Below, in pieces: positions 16,664 to 25,447 of a stretch of 64,000 nt of DNA. Source of the DNA: Burkholderia sp. BCC0322. GTDB taxonomy: Bacteria; Pseudomonadota; Gammaproteobacteria; Burkholderiales; Burkholderiaceae. The notes beneath the pieces were generated by a model, which was given only the letters and a program-made list of their open reading frames with translations, was not told the DNA's origin and ran no database searches. The DNA lies in assembly GCF_902833045.1 (NCBI RefSeq), contig NZ_CADFDU010000003.1:558001-622000 (forward strand). Direction: 5' to 3'. The position numbers and the translations under genes were made by a program. Each line of letters opens with the position of its first letter. Position 1 is the first letter of the stretch.

Positions 16664-16845
16664 TGGCATGCGGCGGAGCGATGCCTTCTGCCGTGAGGAA
16701 AGCGCAGGACATGCGAAAACATGCGACATGAACCCGTGCCGATAATCGTGTCGCCTGCCACGTATGGGCGATATTCGGCCGCGTTGCATCGTTCGAGTAA
16801 GATCGCCGGACACGTGGAATTGCGGTTTCAATCAATGGGGAAGCG

Positions 16846-17511
16846 ATGCGCCTTTATTCGGTCAGCGGAACAGTGTCAAATTTGAGCTACTCTCGCGAGG
16901 CGTATTCGGCATCCAGATTTGAACAATTCGAGGGAATGGCAGCGGAGTTCGCGCCTTTATTGCTTGAGGCCGTGGGTGAAAATGACAGGGCGACGCTGAA
17001 CGATCCCGACAGAGTCCGCCCCCAACCAGCCAAAGGTTACTGGATCCAGATGGAGGTGGCGGGGCAAACGCTCAAAGGCTGGTTCGGCAGTATCTCGATC
17101 GAGAATGGCGGGCACGTCGACGCCGTCTGTGACAAAAATGGATTGTTGATAGCGATTCACAACCCGTATGCGAGGCTGATTGTATTCAGGCCGCCTTGCC
17201 CTGGTGGCCTGAAGCCCGTTTTCAACAGATCCTTGCTTTACGCCTACCTCGCCGTGACGTCGATTCTATTTTTTGGCCAGGCTGTATTCTTTGCGTTCCT
17301 GATACCTACATGGGGCCAATTTTTTGAGTGGATGCCGATCCCGCTGGCGATAACGGCGGCTGTTGTGGCGCTCTTCGTGCTATTGGCTTTTCGCGATGAA
17401 TTGATCAATGGGCGGCGAACCAGAAAGATTCTCAAGTTGCTCGGTTTGTCGGATACGGCGAACAAACTGACGGCGGAATACATCGGCACCGGCTATGCGT
17501 ATCGCTACTGA
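16846..17511 (+). CDS. Hypothetical two-span membrane protein, low GC
   Basis: 221 residues, no recognised domain. A soluble N-terminal part of about 120 residues contains strands (YWIQMEVAGQTLKGWFGSIS, then VDAVCDKNGLLIAI) and is followed by two membrane spans at about 128-150 and 160-183, and a short cytosolic C-terminal helix (RRTRKILKLLGLSDTANKL). GC and codon use are clearly lower than in its neighbours, a sign of recent acquisition. From memory it resembles proteins labelled as putative T6SS effectors in Burkholderia, but no effector motif can be shown here. It stands alone, with its own promoter region and a CCGGCTC/GAGCCGG hairpin downstream (about 17537-17555). Confidence 0.7.
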   Translation: MRLYSVSGTVSNLSYSREAYSASRFEQFEGMAAEFAPLLLEAVGENDRATLNDPDRVRPQPAKGYWIQMEVAGQTLKGWFGSISIENGGHVDAVCDKNGLLIAIHNPYARLIVFRPPCPGGLKPVFNRSLLYAYLAVTSILFFGQAVFFAFLIPTWGQFFEWMPIPLAITAAVVALFVLLAFRDELINGRRTRKILKLLGLSDTANKLTAEYIGTGYAYRY

Positions 17512-17685
17512 CGGTTTGGGCCAGCCCCTCCGGCTCCCTTGAGCCGGTGATTGGGGTAGCTGCACCATCCTTCCGTCAGGTGAATCCGGGGCTTCGGCCG
17601 CGCGCTAACCGGCAAAAACGTGCGTTGCCGGTATCCCATGAAATGCATGCGACGGGTCCACGCATGGGCTCAATTCCACCCGCCA

Positions 17686-18579
17686 TCACCGCGCAGTACT
17701 CGCCTGCCGTGCCCGCGTCGCGAGCACGGCCGCGACCCCGCCGAGGATCGCGGCCGATGCGAGCGCGAGCCGCCATGTCGGCTGTTCCGACAGGAACAGC
17801 ACGGCGCCGCACGCGGCGACGGGCGGAACGGAGAGCTGAACCGCCGCAGCGCGCATCGCGGTGAGGTGTCGCAGCGCGGCATACCAGACCACGTAGCCGA
17901 GGCCCGACGTCAGCGCGCCGGAAAGCGCGGCGAGCGCGACGCCGGCCGGCGTGACGTGAACGCGGGTGGCAAGTACGGCGCTCAGCGCGAGCGCCAGCGG
18001 CGCGGCACGCAGGAAGTTGCCGGCGGTTGCCGCGACCGGATCGACGGGCCGACGGCCACGTATCGAATAGATGCCCCATGCAATGCCGGCGGCGGTCATC
18101 AGCGCGGCGCCGCGCGGCGTAGGCGCGGCGAGCCCGGGTGACACGAGATACACCAGTCCGCCGAGCGCCGCGCCGAACCCGGCCCATCCGGTCGCGGCAA
18201 ACCGTTCGCCGGCGTGCCATCCTGCCGCAAACATCGTCAGTTGCACCGCGCCGAACAGGATCAGCGCGCCGGTGGCCGCGCTGACGGTCAGGTACGCAAA
18301 CGAGAAGCACGTGACGTACACGAACAGCATCGCCGCGGCCAGCCAGTCGGCTCGCGGGGCGGATTGTCGTGCCCCCGCACGTGCGACGATCGCGAGCATC
18401 AGCGCGCCGGATACGAGGCGCAGGCTGCCGAAGCTGGCCGCGTCGATCCGGCCGGCCTGCAGCGCGAGCCGGCACAGCAGCGAATTCGACGCGAAGGCGA
18501 GCATCGCGATCGACGTCAGCGCGGCGACGCGCACGCCCGGCCGGACATGCAGCGCGAAGGTGGAGGCGGGCGGTCGCAT
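17686..18579 (-). CDS. EamA/DMT-family transporter
   Basis: 297 residues with about ten hydrophobic spans arranged as two EamA repeats (first FASNSLLCRLALQAGRIDA and second AAGIAWGIYSIRGRR). Drug/metabolite transporters of this size export amino acids, sugars or toxic metabolites. Its ATG at 18579 lies 8 nt after the stop of the DUF2182 gene, so it is the last gene of a three-gene operon with DUF2182 and DUF1326. Substrate unknown. Confidence 0.88.
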   Translation of the reverse strand: MRPPASTFALHVRPGVRVAALTSIAMLAFASNSLLCRLALQAGRIDAASFGSLRLVSGALMLAIVARAGARQSAPRADWLAAAMLFVYVTCFSFAYLTVSAATGALILFGAVQLTMFAAGWHAGERFAATGWAGFGAALGGLVYLVSPGLAAPTPRGAALMTAAGIAWGIYSIRGRRPVDPVAATAGNFLRAAPLALALSAVLATRVHVTPAGVALAALSGALTSGLGYVVWYAALRHLTAMRAAAVQLSVPPVAACGAVLFLSEQPTWRLALASAAILGGVAAVLATRARQASTAR

Positions 18580-18587
18580 CGCGGGCC

Positions 18588-19376
18588 TCACGCGTGACTG
18601 GCGACGATCAGCACGGCCGCGCCGAACAACGCGGCGCCGAGCGGCGCGGTGAGCGCCTGCCCCCACGACGCATTCTTCTCGAGCGCCATCAACGCGGCGA
18701 GCGCCAGCATCCAGCCGAGACTGCCGGCGCCGACGACGAACATCAGCAACATCAGCGCCCAGCAGCAGCCGACGCAGAAGAGCCCGTGGCTCACGCCGAG
18801 CGCAAACGCGTGACGCATCGGCGCACGGCCGCGCCAGCGGCTGATCACGAAACTGTAGGGCGTGCGGCACCGGTCGAGGCAGTGCGTCTTCAGTCCGCTG
18901 AACTGGAACGCGCCGGCGAGCGCGAAGACGGCCGCGCCGATCAGCCAGCCACGCCACGCGAGCGCCGGCACCCGCGCGACACCGGTCAGCAGCAACCCGT
19001 GCAGGGCATGCGCGACGAGCCCAAAGCCGCTCCACGTGGCGACGTAGCCGACGCCGACGAGCGCCAGCAGCCGCGTCCGGTCGGGGCGGCTTGCGACGAC
19101 GCGGGCGAACGCATCGAACAGCGACAGCGTCGTCGGCAGCATCATGGCGAGGATCATCAGCGTCCAGCCGGCCGCGGCGAACGCGGCCGGCAGCCACAGC
19201 GCGCCACCGGGCAGCGCGCGGCACAGCGCGCTGAACGGTTCGGTCAATGCGCGGTCGCCGTGGTCGAGGTACCGCCCGTAAGGACTGCGCGTCCACGCCC
19301 ACAGGGTGAGCCAGGCGAACGCGACGAGACTCGCGAGCACGAGCGGGAACAGGCGCCGGTGCAGCGACGCAGCCAT
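18588..19376 (-). CDS. DUF2182 metal-binding membrane protein
   Basis: 262 residues with six or seven membrane spans. The DUF2182 pattern is present: LMILAMMLPTTLSLF near the middle, YSFVISRWRG, and the Cys/His segment SHGLFCVGCCWALMLLMF, which could bind a metal. The family is poorly characterised. The gene follows the DUF1326 gene by 23 nt; DUF1326 and DUF2182 genes often travel together, so the products may act as a pair. Start at 19376 gives a normal membrane-protein N-terminus. Confidence 0.88.
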   Translation of the reverse strand: MAASLHRRLFPLVLASLVAFAWLTLWAWTRSPYGRYLDHGDRALTEPFSALCRALPGGALWLPAAFAAAGWTLMILAMMLPTTLSLFDAFARVVASRPDRTRLLALVGVGYVATWSGFGLVAHALHGLLLTGVARVPALAWRGWLIGAAVFALAGAFQFSGLKTHCLDRCRTPYSFVISRWRGRAPMRHAFALGVSHGLFCVGCCWALMLLMFVVGAGSLGWMLALAALMALEKNASWGQALTAPLGAALFGAAVLIVASHA

Positions 19377-19399
19377 GACCGTCGGCGCGCGATCGCGCT

Positions 19400-20002
19400 T
19401 CACGCGTCGAACAGGAACGTGCTCTGCAGCGCGTTGTGATTCTTCAGATCGACGTCGATCCCGATCGCCGCATTCTTCGACCGATAGACGGGCGCCTTGC
19501 CGACGAACACCGGCGCGCCGGGCACCGTCGAGAACACGGTGTCGGTCAGCGTCGTCTGCGCGCCGCTCGGGCCGAGGTACGGCTCGAGTTCCGCGTGGTA
19601 GTCGGTGCCGATCGACAGCGTGCCGCGCGCCCCTTCGACATTGAACGTGATGGGGGCGCGTTCGATCGACACGACCGTGCCGATCAGTTTCGCGAGCTCG
19701 GCGATCGGGCCGCCGGCCTGGCCCGTGTAGACCTTGAGGAGCGCCTGCTCCTGCGCGTCGGACGCCGTGTCGCTGAGATAGATCGCGGCGGTCCAGTTGC
19801 CTTGCAGGATGTTGCCCGGCACGCGGCACACCGCGGCGATCGTGTTGCCGCCCACATCGATACCGTCGACGGTGCCCTTGTCGACATGCCAGGCGACGAT
19901 CGTGTCGCAGACCCCGAAATCCGGATCCTCGCCGATCCAGCACGGGCAGAGTACGCGACAGTTGCAGACCTCGAGCAGACGGCCTTCAAGGTGATAGCTC
20001 AT
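19400..20002 (-). CDS. DUF1326 domain protein
   Basis: 200 residues beginning MSYHLEGRLLEVCNCRVLC, followed by PCWIGEDPD: the CNCxxxCPC cysteine cluster is the hallmark of DUF1326 and probably a metal or redox site. No signal peptide. A CCTGGAGGG-type site precedes the ATG. It heads the DUF1326-DUF2182-EamA operon. Function is unknown. Confidence 0.9.
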   Translation of the reverse strand: MSYHLEGRLLEVCNCRVLCPCWIGEDPDFGVCDTIVAWHVDKGTVDGIDVGGNTIAAVCRVPGNILQGNWTAAIYLSDTASDAQEQALLKVYTGQAGGPIAELAKLIGTVVSIERAPITFNVEGARGTLSIGTDYHAELEPYLGPSGAQTTLTDTVFSTVPGAPVFVGKAPVYRSKNAAIGIDVDLKNHNALQSTFLFDA

Positions 20003-20347
20003 GATTCCCTCCAGGGAGCGACGGCGATGGCACGTTGGGCTGGGGGAGGAAGCTGACCGACGAATCGTCACCCCGCTCGGCGATGCGAACGCGAAATGCG
20101 CTGAGGAATGCGCGGAAGCGGAGACGGGATGGATGCGATAGCGCGGGCCTGAAGCGGCGTATCGATTTTCAAGTGTAGGTGCGGAGGGCCGATATGCAAG
20201 CCGTCGCATGCTGCGACGCCGGCTGACAAGCCGGCGCGCGTGCGCTAGCATCGCGATCGGTGTCGCCGCGAGACGGCCGCCGATGCGCGACAGCGCGGCA
20301 GGCGCGGCACCGGGTTCCACGACTTCAACGAACAACAAGGAGCATCC
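20003..20347. other. Intergenic region, divergent DUF1326 and LprI-like genes
   Basis: 345 bp without a convincing gene. A GCCGGCT-GACA-AGCCGGC hairpin lies at about 20219-20236 and a TCGCATG-C-TGCGA-type repeat just before it. No consensus promoter could be picked with confidence for either gene. Confidence 0.4.
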
Positions 20348-20752
20348 ATGCGTGTCTTGACCGGTCTGCTGTGCTCGCTGGCGCTGGCGGCGAACCTCGC
20401 CCATGCGCAGGCGAATTGTGCCGACGCGACGGATCAGGCGGCGATGACGGCATGCGCCGATCGCGCGTACAAGAAATCCGACGGGGAACTGAACCGGACC
20501 TACCAGGCCGTCACCGCGCGCCTGCGCGATGCGCGGCCGTTGGCCGACAAACTCGTGAATGCGCAGCGTGCCTGGATCGCGTACCGCGATGCCGAATGCA
20601 ACTTCTCCAGCGCGAACGCCGAGGGCGGCAGTGCGTACCCGATGGTCGTGTCGACCTGTCTGGACGATCTGACGAAAGCGCGCACCGAAACGCTGAAGGG
20701 TTATCTGTCGTGCGAGGAAGGCGATCTCGCGTGCCCGGTGCCGGCCAAGTAA
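20348..20752 (+). CDS. LprI/DUF1311 family secreted protein
   Basis: 134 residues with a signal peptide ending at AHA-QA (about residue 21). The mature part has the DUF1311 pattern ADRAYKKSDGELNRTYQ and AQRAWIAYRDAECNF, with four or more cysteines that would pair in the periplasm. LprI from Mycobacterium is a lysozyme inhibitor, but most family members have no proven role. Single gene with an AAGGAG site. Confidence 0.88.
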   Translation: MRVLTGLLCSLALAANLAHAQANCADATDQAAMTACADRAYKKSDGELNRTYQAVTARLRDARPLADKLVNAQRAWIAYRDAECNFSSANAEGGSAYPMVVSTCLDDLTKARTETLKGYLSCEEGDLACPVPAK

Positions 20753-20827
20753 GCGTCGTGCGCCGCCCGGTCCAACGCGTGCCGCGCGGCCGGGCGACAC
20801 GCGCCATCCGCTGCCGGACGTCGTCCG

Positions 20828-21475
20828 TTACACGTCGTCCGTTTCGTCGAGCAGCTTGTGCCGCATCGCGTAACGCACCAGCGCCGCTTCGTGCGGCATC
20901 TGCATCTTTTCCAGAATCCGCGTCTTGTACGTGCTGACCGTCTTCGCGCTCACGCACAGCGCGTTCGCGATCTCGGTCAGCGTCTGGCCGGCGGCGATCC
21001 GCCGGAACACGTCGAATTCGCGGTCGGAAAGCCGCTGGTGCGGCAGCGTCTCGGCCGGCTCGTTCAGGCTCTGTGCGAACTGCTCGGCCATCGCGAGGCT
21101 CACGTAGACGCCGCCCGACGCCACCTTCGTGACCGCGCCGACCAGCTCGGCGCTCGCGCTTTCCTTCGTCAGATACCCCGACGCACCGGCGCGGAACGCG
21201 CGCACCGCGTATTGCTGCTCCGCGTGCATGGTCAGCACGAGGACGCGCAACGCGGGCTTCTCGTCCTTGATTTGCTTGATCAGCTCGACGCCGTTGCGGC
21301 CCGGCATCGACAGGTCGAGCACGAGCACCTGCGCGGGCGTGGCGCGCACGAGCGCGATCGTCGACGGGCCGTCGCAGGCTTCGCCGGCCACCTCGAATCC
21401 GGTGGCGTTCTGGAGAATGTGCCGCAGACCGTCGCGTACGAGCGTATGGTCGTCGGCGATGAGCACCTTGATCAT
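20828..21475 (-). CDS. LuxR/NarL-family response regulator
   Basis: 215 residues: a receiver domain (1-120) with Asp8-Asp9, phospho-acceptor Asp54 in LVLDLSMPGRNG and Lys104, then a LuxR-type HTH (about 148-205, LSDREFDVFRRIAAGQTLTE then SAKTVSTYKTRILEKM). The ATG overlaps the stop of the histidine kinase gene by 4 nt (ATGA), so the two are translationally coupled and form a cognate pair. It activates or represses transcription when phosphorylated. Targets are not evident. Confidence 0.95.
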   Translation of the reverse strand: MIKVLIADDHTLVRDGLRHILQNATGFEVAGEACDGPSTIALVRATPAQVLVLDLSMPGRNGVELIKQIKDEKPALRVLVLTMHAEQQYAVRAFRAGASGYLTKESASAELVGAVTKVASGGVYVSLAMAEQFAQSLNEPAETLPHQRLSDREFDVFRRIAAGQTLTEIANALCVSAKTVSTYKTRILEKMQMPHEAALVRYAMRHKLLDETDDV

Positions 21476-23586
21476 GTGATGAGCGTTTCCTGTTGTACGG
21501 TACTGAGCGGGAAGGCGACGGTGATCGAGAAGCCGCGCGCGAGCGCGGTGTCGATCGTCACGGTGCCGCCCAGCATGTGGGCGCGTTCGCGAATGCCGAT
21601 CAGGCCGAACGATTTGTCTTCGTGGGCCGGGCCGCCGGGCGCCGAGCCGCGGCCGTTGTCCGCGACGCGCAATACGCAGAAGCCGTCCTCGACGTCGAGC
21701 CGCAGCGCGACCCGCGTCGCATCCGCGTGGCGCGCGACGTTCGTCAGCGCTTCCTGGACGATCCGGAACAACGTGGTCGCGCCCGCGCTGGTGAACGTGA
21801 GGCCGCCGGTTTCGATGTGCCGTTCGACATCGATCCCGTAGCGGTTCGTGAAATCGTTCGCAAGCCATTCGATCGCGGGCACGAGGCCGAGATCGTCGAG
21901 CATCACGGGCCGCAGGTCGGCCGCGATGCGCCGCACCGACGCGACCGTCGCGTCGATCAGCCGCCGCATGCCCTGCAGGTGCGACTGCACGACTTCGTCG
22001 GGTTGCGTGCGACCGGGCACGCGCAGTTGCTGTTCGACCACCGACAGATCCATCTTCAGCGCGGTGAGCTGCTGGCCGAGGTCGTCGTGCAGCTCGCGCG
22101 CAATGCGGGTCTTTTCCTCTTCGCGCACGTTCTGCAGGTTCGCCGACAGTTCGCGCAATTCCTCGCGCGACTGCTTCAGTGCCGTGTCGGCGCGCTGCCG
22201 CTCGGTGATGTCGCGCAGCATCACCGTATAAAGCTTGCCGGACGCGTCGCGGATCTGCGAGATCGAGGCCTCGATCGGAAACTCCTCGCCGTTGGCGCGC
22301 AGCCCGAACAGCACCCGCTGGCGGCCCATCTGCCGCTCGGACACGCCCGTCACGCCGAACTGGTCGACGTGCTTCGCGTGCGCGGCGCGGAACCGCTCGG
22401 GGATGAAGCGCGACAGCGGCGCACCGATCGCCTCCATCGCGGACACGCCGAACACCTGCTCGGCCATCGGATTGAAGATCACGACCGTCTGCTTCTCGTC
22501 GATCGTGATGATCGCTTCCATCGACGAACGGATGATGCCCATCATCCGCGCCTCGTTGAGGATGCCGCGGCTGCTCGCGCCGGAATCGGCGGCGCCGGAG
22601 CGGCCGCGCAGCAGCGCATGGACGAGCACCGCGAACGCGATCGACGCGATCAGCCCTGCAGCGAGCACGGTGCCGGCCGCGCGTTGCGCGCCGGTCGCGC
22701 TCGGGCGGCCATCCGCGGAATACGCGAGCGTCAGCACGGTGCCGCCGAAATTCAGCTCGTCGGTGCGCCGCATCAGGTCGGGCGATGCCGAGGCCTCGTC
22801 GGTCGTCGTTTCGACGCTGACGATCGCGCGCCGATCGCCGCCGGCGGTGATCCACACGTCGATCCCGCGTTCCGCGTCGAGCGCGCGCTCGACCAGGCGC
22901 CGCGGGCTCAACGCCGCGAACAGCACGCCGTCGGCGCCGGCTTCGCGCAGGCCCGGCGGCGTGGCGGCCGCATGCGGCGGCGACGCGGCAACCGGCAGGA
23001 ACAGCGTGAAGGTGCGGGCGTCGCGGGACGTGTCGTCGTCGGCAGGGTGGACGCCGAGCGCGACGTCGCCGGTCTGCAGCGCGTGCGCAAGCGGCGCGGC
23101 GTCGGACGCGACGAAGCGCACGACCGGCGAATTCGACGCCGGTGCGCTGAGCGCGGCGGTCGCGAGCGTGCCGGCCGGCATCGGCTTCGCGCCGGCGAGG
23201 GCGATGCGCGTCGCCGGCGGCAGCGGGGCATAACCGATCTGGCGGACCGGCGAGCGGCCGCTGTCGAGGTCGAGCGTGTCCGCATACCGGCGCCATTGCT
23301 CGGGCGTCATGCCCGGGACGAGGCTGAACGCGCCGCGCGCGCCTTCGAGCACGGCCGCGCCGGATTGCAGCTCGTGGCGAAGCATCGCCGTCACGTGCGT
23401 CGTGCGGCGTTCGAAACGCGTATGGACGGCGCCTTGCCACTGCTCGCGCACGAGTAGCGCGACGCCGAGCGACAGCGCGGCGCCGGCGCACAGTGCAACG
23501 ACGCCGGCCGCGAGCGGCTGGCGTAACATGATCTGGAGGCGCGTGGGCCCTCGGGCGTCACGCGTCGGGGTTCCACTTGCGGTCAT
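21472..23586 (-). CDS. Sensor histidine kinase with periplasmic CHASE-like and PAS domains
   Basis: 704 residues if started at 23586; an internal ATG at 23529, just before the first membrane span, is also possible. Order: TM1 (about 25-43), a long periplasmic sensor with CHASE features (GAFSLVPGMTPEQWRRYADT), TM2 (about 318-338), a PAS domain (about 370-490, IITIDEKQTVVIFNPMAEQVF), a HisKA_3 dimerisation segment with phospho-acceptor His500 in ARELHDDLGQQLTALKMD, and a HATPase domain (VQEALTNVARHA, ADNGRGS, GLIGIRERA). CHASE domains sense small external ligands. It phosphorylates the LuxR-type regulator encoded next. Confidence 0.93.
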   Translation of the reverse strand: MTASGTPTRDARGPTRLQIMLRQPLAAGVVALCAGAALSLGVALLVREQWQGAVHTRFERRTTHVTAMLRHELQSGAAVLEGARGAFSLVPGMTPEQWRRYADTLDLDSGRSPVRQIGYAPLPPATRIALAGAKPMPAGTLATAALSAPASNSPVVRFVASDAAPLAHALQTGDVALGVHPADDDTSRDARTFTLFLPVAASPPHAAATPPGLREAGADGVLFAALSPRRLVERALDAERGIDVWITAGGDRRAIVSVETTTDEASASPDLMRRTDELNFGGTVLTLAYSADGRPSATGAQRAAGTVLAAGLIASIAFAVLVHALLRGRSGAADSGASSRGILNEARMMGIIRSSMEAIITIDEKQTVVIFNPMAEQVFGVSAMEAIGAPLSRFIPERFRAAHAKHVDQFGVTGVSERQMGRQRVLFGLRANGEEFPIEASISQIRDASGKLYTVMLRDITERQRADTALKQSREELRELSANLQNVREEEKTRIARELHDDLGQQLTALKMDLSVVEQQLRVPGRTQPDEVVQSHLQGMRRLIDATVASVRRIAADLRPVMLDDLGLVPAIEWLANDFTNRYGIDVERHIETGGLTFTSAGATTLFRIVQEALTNVARHADATRVALRLDVEDGFCVLRVADNGRGSAPGGPAHEDKSFGLIGIRERAHMLGGTVTIDTALARGFSITVAFPLSTVQQETLIT

Positions 23587-23776
23587 TCGATGGCCATTCT
23601 GTTGTCGGGGGCCGCCCCGTGGCACGAGGGCAGCGCAGCAAAACCGGGCAAAACTCGCACCGGCCGCACGGAACGTCTATTTTCAAAATGAAATTGTGCG
23701 CGATTTACATGTTTTTTGTAATGGGGCACTGGAAATTGAGGCAACCGGCGTGAAGCAGTGGGCGCGCCCGCCGCGC

Positions 23777-23817
23777 TTGACGCGCATCAACGGGCGCGTC
23801 GGCACGTGGGGCAGACT
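23777..23817 (+). promoter_or_regulatory. FNR-type box and -10 position before the UspA gene
   Basis: TTGACGCGCATCAA at 23777-23790 matches the FNR/Anr consensus TTGAY-N4-ATCAA exactly. A weak -10 (CAGACT, conserved A at position 2 and T at 6) starts at 23812, again 28.5 nt from the box centre, as in the promoters at 5508 and 28302. Activation by the Fnr protein is inferred. Confidence 0.72.
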
Positions 23818-23907
23818 GTTCGGCAGGCCACCGGGCACCGGGCCGGGTGGCGATTACGGGCCGCCGTCGCGCAACGCGCGATGCGTGCCCGGTCGGAGGG
23901 ACGGACC

Positions 23908-24378
23908 ATGTACAAGCGGATTTTCGTCGGGCTGGACGGCAGCCCGAGTGCGCGTCTCGCGCTGAACGAGGCGATCCGGATCGCGGTGGCGTCCGGCGGC
24001 GAAGTGACCTGCGCGTACGTCGTCGAGCACCGGCCGCAGCTCGTCGACGTCGACGCGGGCTTCGCGGGCGAGCGCGACGGCGATGCGGCCGCGATCGAAG
24101 CCGCGACGCCGGTGCTCGACGATGCGAAAGCGGCGCTCGCGCAGGAGCATGTATCGGGCACCGTGCGCGCGCTCGACGCCTATGGCGAGGATGTCGCCAC
24201 GGTGCTGATGCGCACCGCGGCCGAAGCCGACGCCGACCTGATCGTGATGGGCACGAGCGGGCGGCATGGCCTGCGCCGGCTGCTGCTCGGCAGCGTCGCC
24301 GAGTCGCTGCTGCGCGCGGCCGACCGGCCCGTGCTGCTGGTGCGGCACAGCGAGCCCGGCGCGCCGGCGGCTAAGTGA
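23908..24378 (+). CDS. Universal stress protein, UspA family
   Basis: 156 residues in one UspA domain from the ATG at 23908, after a GGAGGG site. Motifs: YKRIFVGLDGSPSARLAL at the N-terminus and the ATP-binding GTSGRHGLRRLLLGSVAES loop near 115-135. Single-domain Usp proteins of this class bind ATP and support survival under oxygen or nutrient stress. The FNR-type promoter 118 nt upstream suggests induction in low oxygen. Confidence 0.93.
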   Translation: MYKRIFVGLDGSPSARLALNEAIRIAVASGGEVTCAYVVEHRPQLVDVDAGFAGERDGDAAAIEAATPVLDDAKAALAQEHVSGTVRALDAYGEDVATVLMRTAAEADADLIVMGTSGRHGLRRLLLGSVAESLLRAADRPVLLVRHSEPGAPAAK

Positions 24379-24749
24379 CGCGCGCGGCAAGGCGCTGACG
24401 CTGACGCACGGGCGGGCGCGGGCGGCGACTGTCTCGCCCATTCGCCGGATGACGTCCTGACGAAACGGAAACCCACGACGCACGGCGCGTGAGCACGGCC
24501 GTCGCGTCCGTCACATCGGCCGGGCGAGGGCGGCACGCGCGCTGCACCCGACGGGCGCGTTTCGCGTGCCCGCAGTTGCATCCCGACACGCAGTTCTGGC
24601 AGCATCGACCGGTGTCCGCTTGTTCGCCGCGCGCATGGCCGCGGCGATCGACGCAGCAGCATCCGGCGGCATGCGGCGCGCGTTCGCGATGAGCGAAGCG
24701 TGGCCGTGCGCCGGATGCCCGGCTCCTTACCTTACCGACGTCATCCGCC
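24379..24749. other. Intergenic region before the cupin gene
   Basis: 371 bp, very GC-rich, with open frames in several phases but no ribosome binding site or protein-like sequence. No terminator with a U-tract and no operator was recognised. Confidence 0.35.
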
Positions 24750-25262
24750 ATGCCGATCTCCGCCACCGACCTGATTCGCCAGTTCGACCTGCAGCCGCAT
24801 CCCGAAGGCGGCTATTTCCGCGAAACCTACCGTGCGACCGATTCGGTCGTGCGTCCGGCCGACGGCGCGTCACGTGCCGCGTCGACCGCGATCTACTACC
24901 TGTTGTGCGACGGCGCGTACTCATCGTGGCACCGGATCCGTTCCGACGAAGTCTGGCATTTCTACGTGGGCGACCCGATCGAAGTGTGGGTGCTCGACGA
25001 GCGCGACGGGCTGACGATCCATCGGCTCGGCAACCCGCTCACGCATCCGGGCACCGTGTTTCAGGCGGTCGTGCCGGCCGGGAGCTGGTTCGGCGCCCGC
25101 TGCGCGGCGCCGGAGCACGTCGCGCTCGTCGGCTGCACGGTCGCGCCCGGCTTCGAGTTCGCGGAATTCGAACTGGCCGACGCAGCCGCGCTGGCCGCCG
25201 CGTTTCCCGACTACGCGGAACACGTCGTGCAGCTTGCTCAGCGTCAGCGCACGGATAGGTGA
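24750..25262 (+). CDS. Cupin_5 (DUF985) family protein
   Basis: 170 residues with the DUF985 pattern: LQPHPEGGYFRETYRA, STAIYYLLCDGAYSSWHRI, SDEVWHFYVGDPIEVWVL and a C-terminal VAPGFEFAEFEL strand. It is a single double-stranded beta-helix; the His residues in SWHRI and VWHFY would hold a metal. The family includes sugar epimerase-like cupins with no settled reaction. Single gene, start ATG at 24750. Confidence 0.9.
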   Translation: MPISATDLIRQFDLQPHPEGGYFRETYRATDSVVRPADGASRAASTAIYYLLCDGAYSSWHRIRSDEVWHFYVGDPIEVWVLDERDGLTIHRLGNPLTHPGTVFQAVVPAGSWFGARCAAPEHVALVGCTVAPGFEFAEFELADAAALAAAFPDYAEHVVQLAQRQRTDR

Positions 25263-25447
25263 CTGTCACGGCGGTGCAACCCGTGGCGCGAAGCCGGTGC
25301 AGATGGCACGTGCTCCGCGCGATCGCCGCCAAACCCGTTTAGAATGCCGTGATGCATCAGGTCGGCTGCGGACGTGCCGCGGCGCCCGTTGCGCAGCCGT
25401 ACCGGCGGGCACCGTCGCGCGGCTGCATGCCTTCCAGGAGCGCCGCC

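Noticed and set aside
16739-16753. CGATAATCG core resembling a PcaR box
   Set aside because: Single copy, poor match outside the palindromic core and not near an aromatic-pathway gene.
17395-17412. TTGATCAA resembling an FNR site
   Set aside because: The half-sites have no 4-bp spacer and the word lies inside a coding region.
23587-23907. Plus-strand frames upstream of the UspA start that could extend the Usp protein
   Set aside because: UspA proteins begin at MYKRIFVGLD; upstream residues are not conserved-looking and the FNR promoter lies within them.
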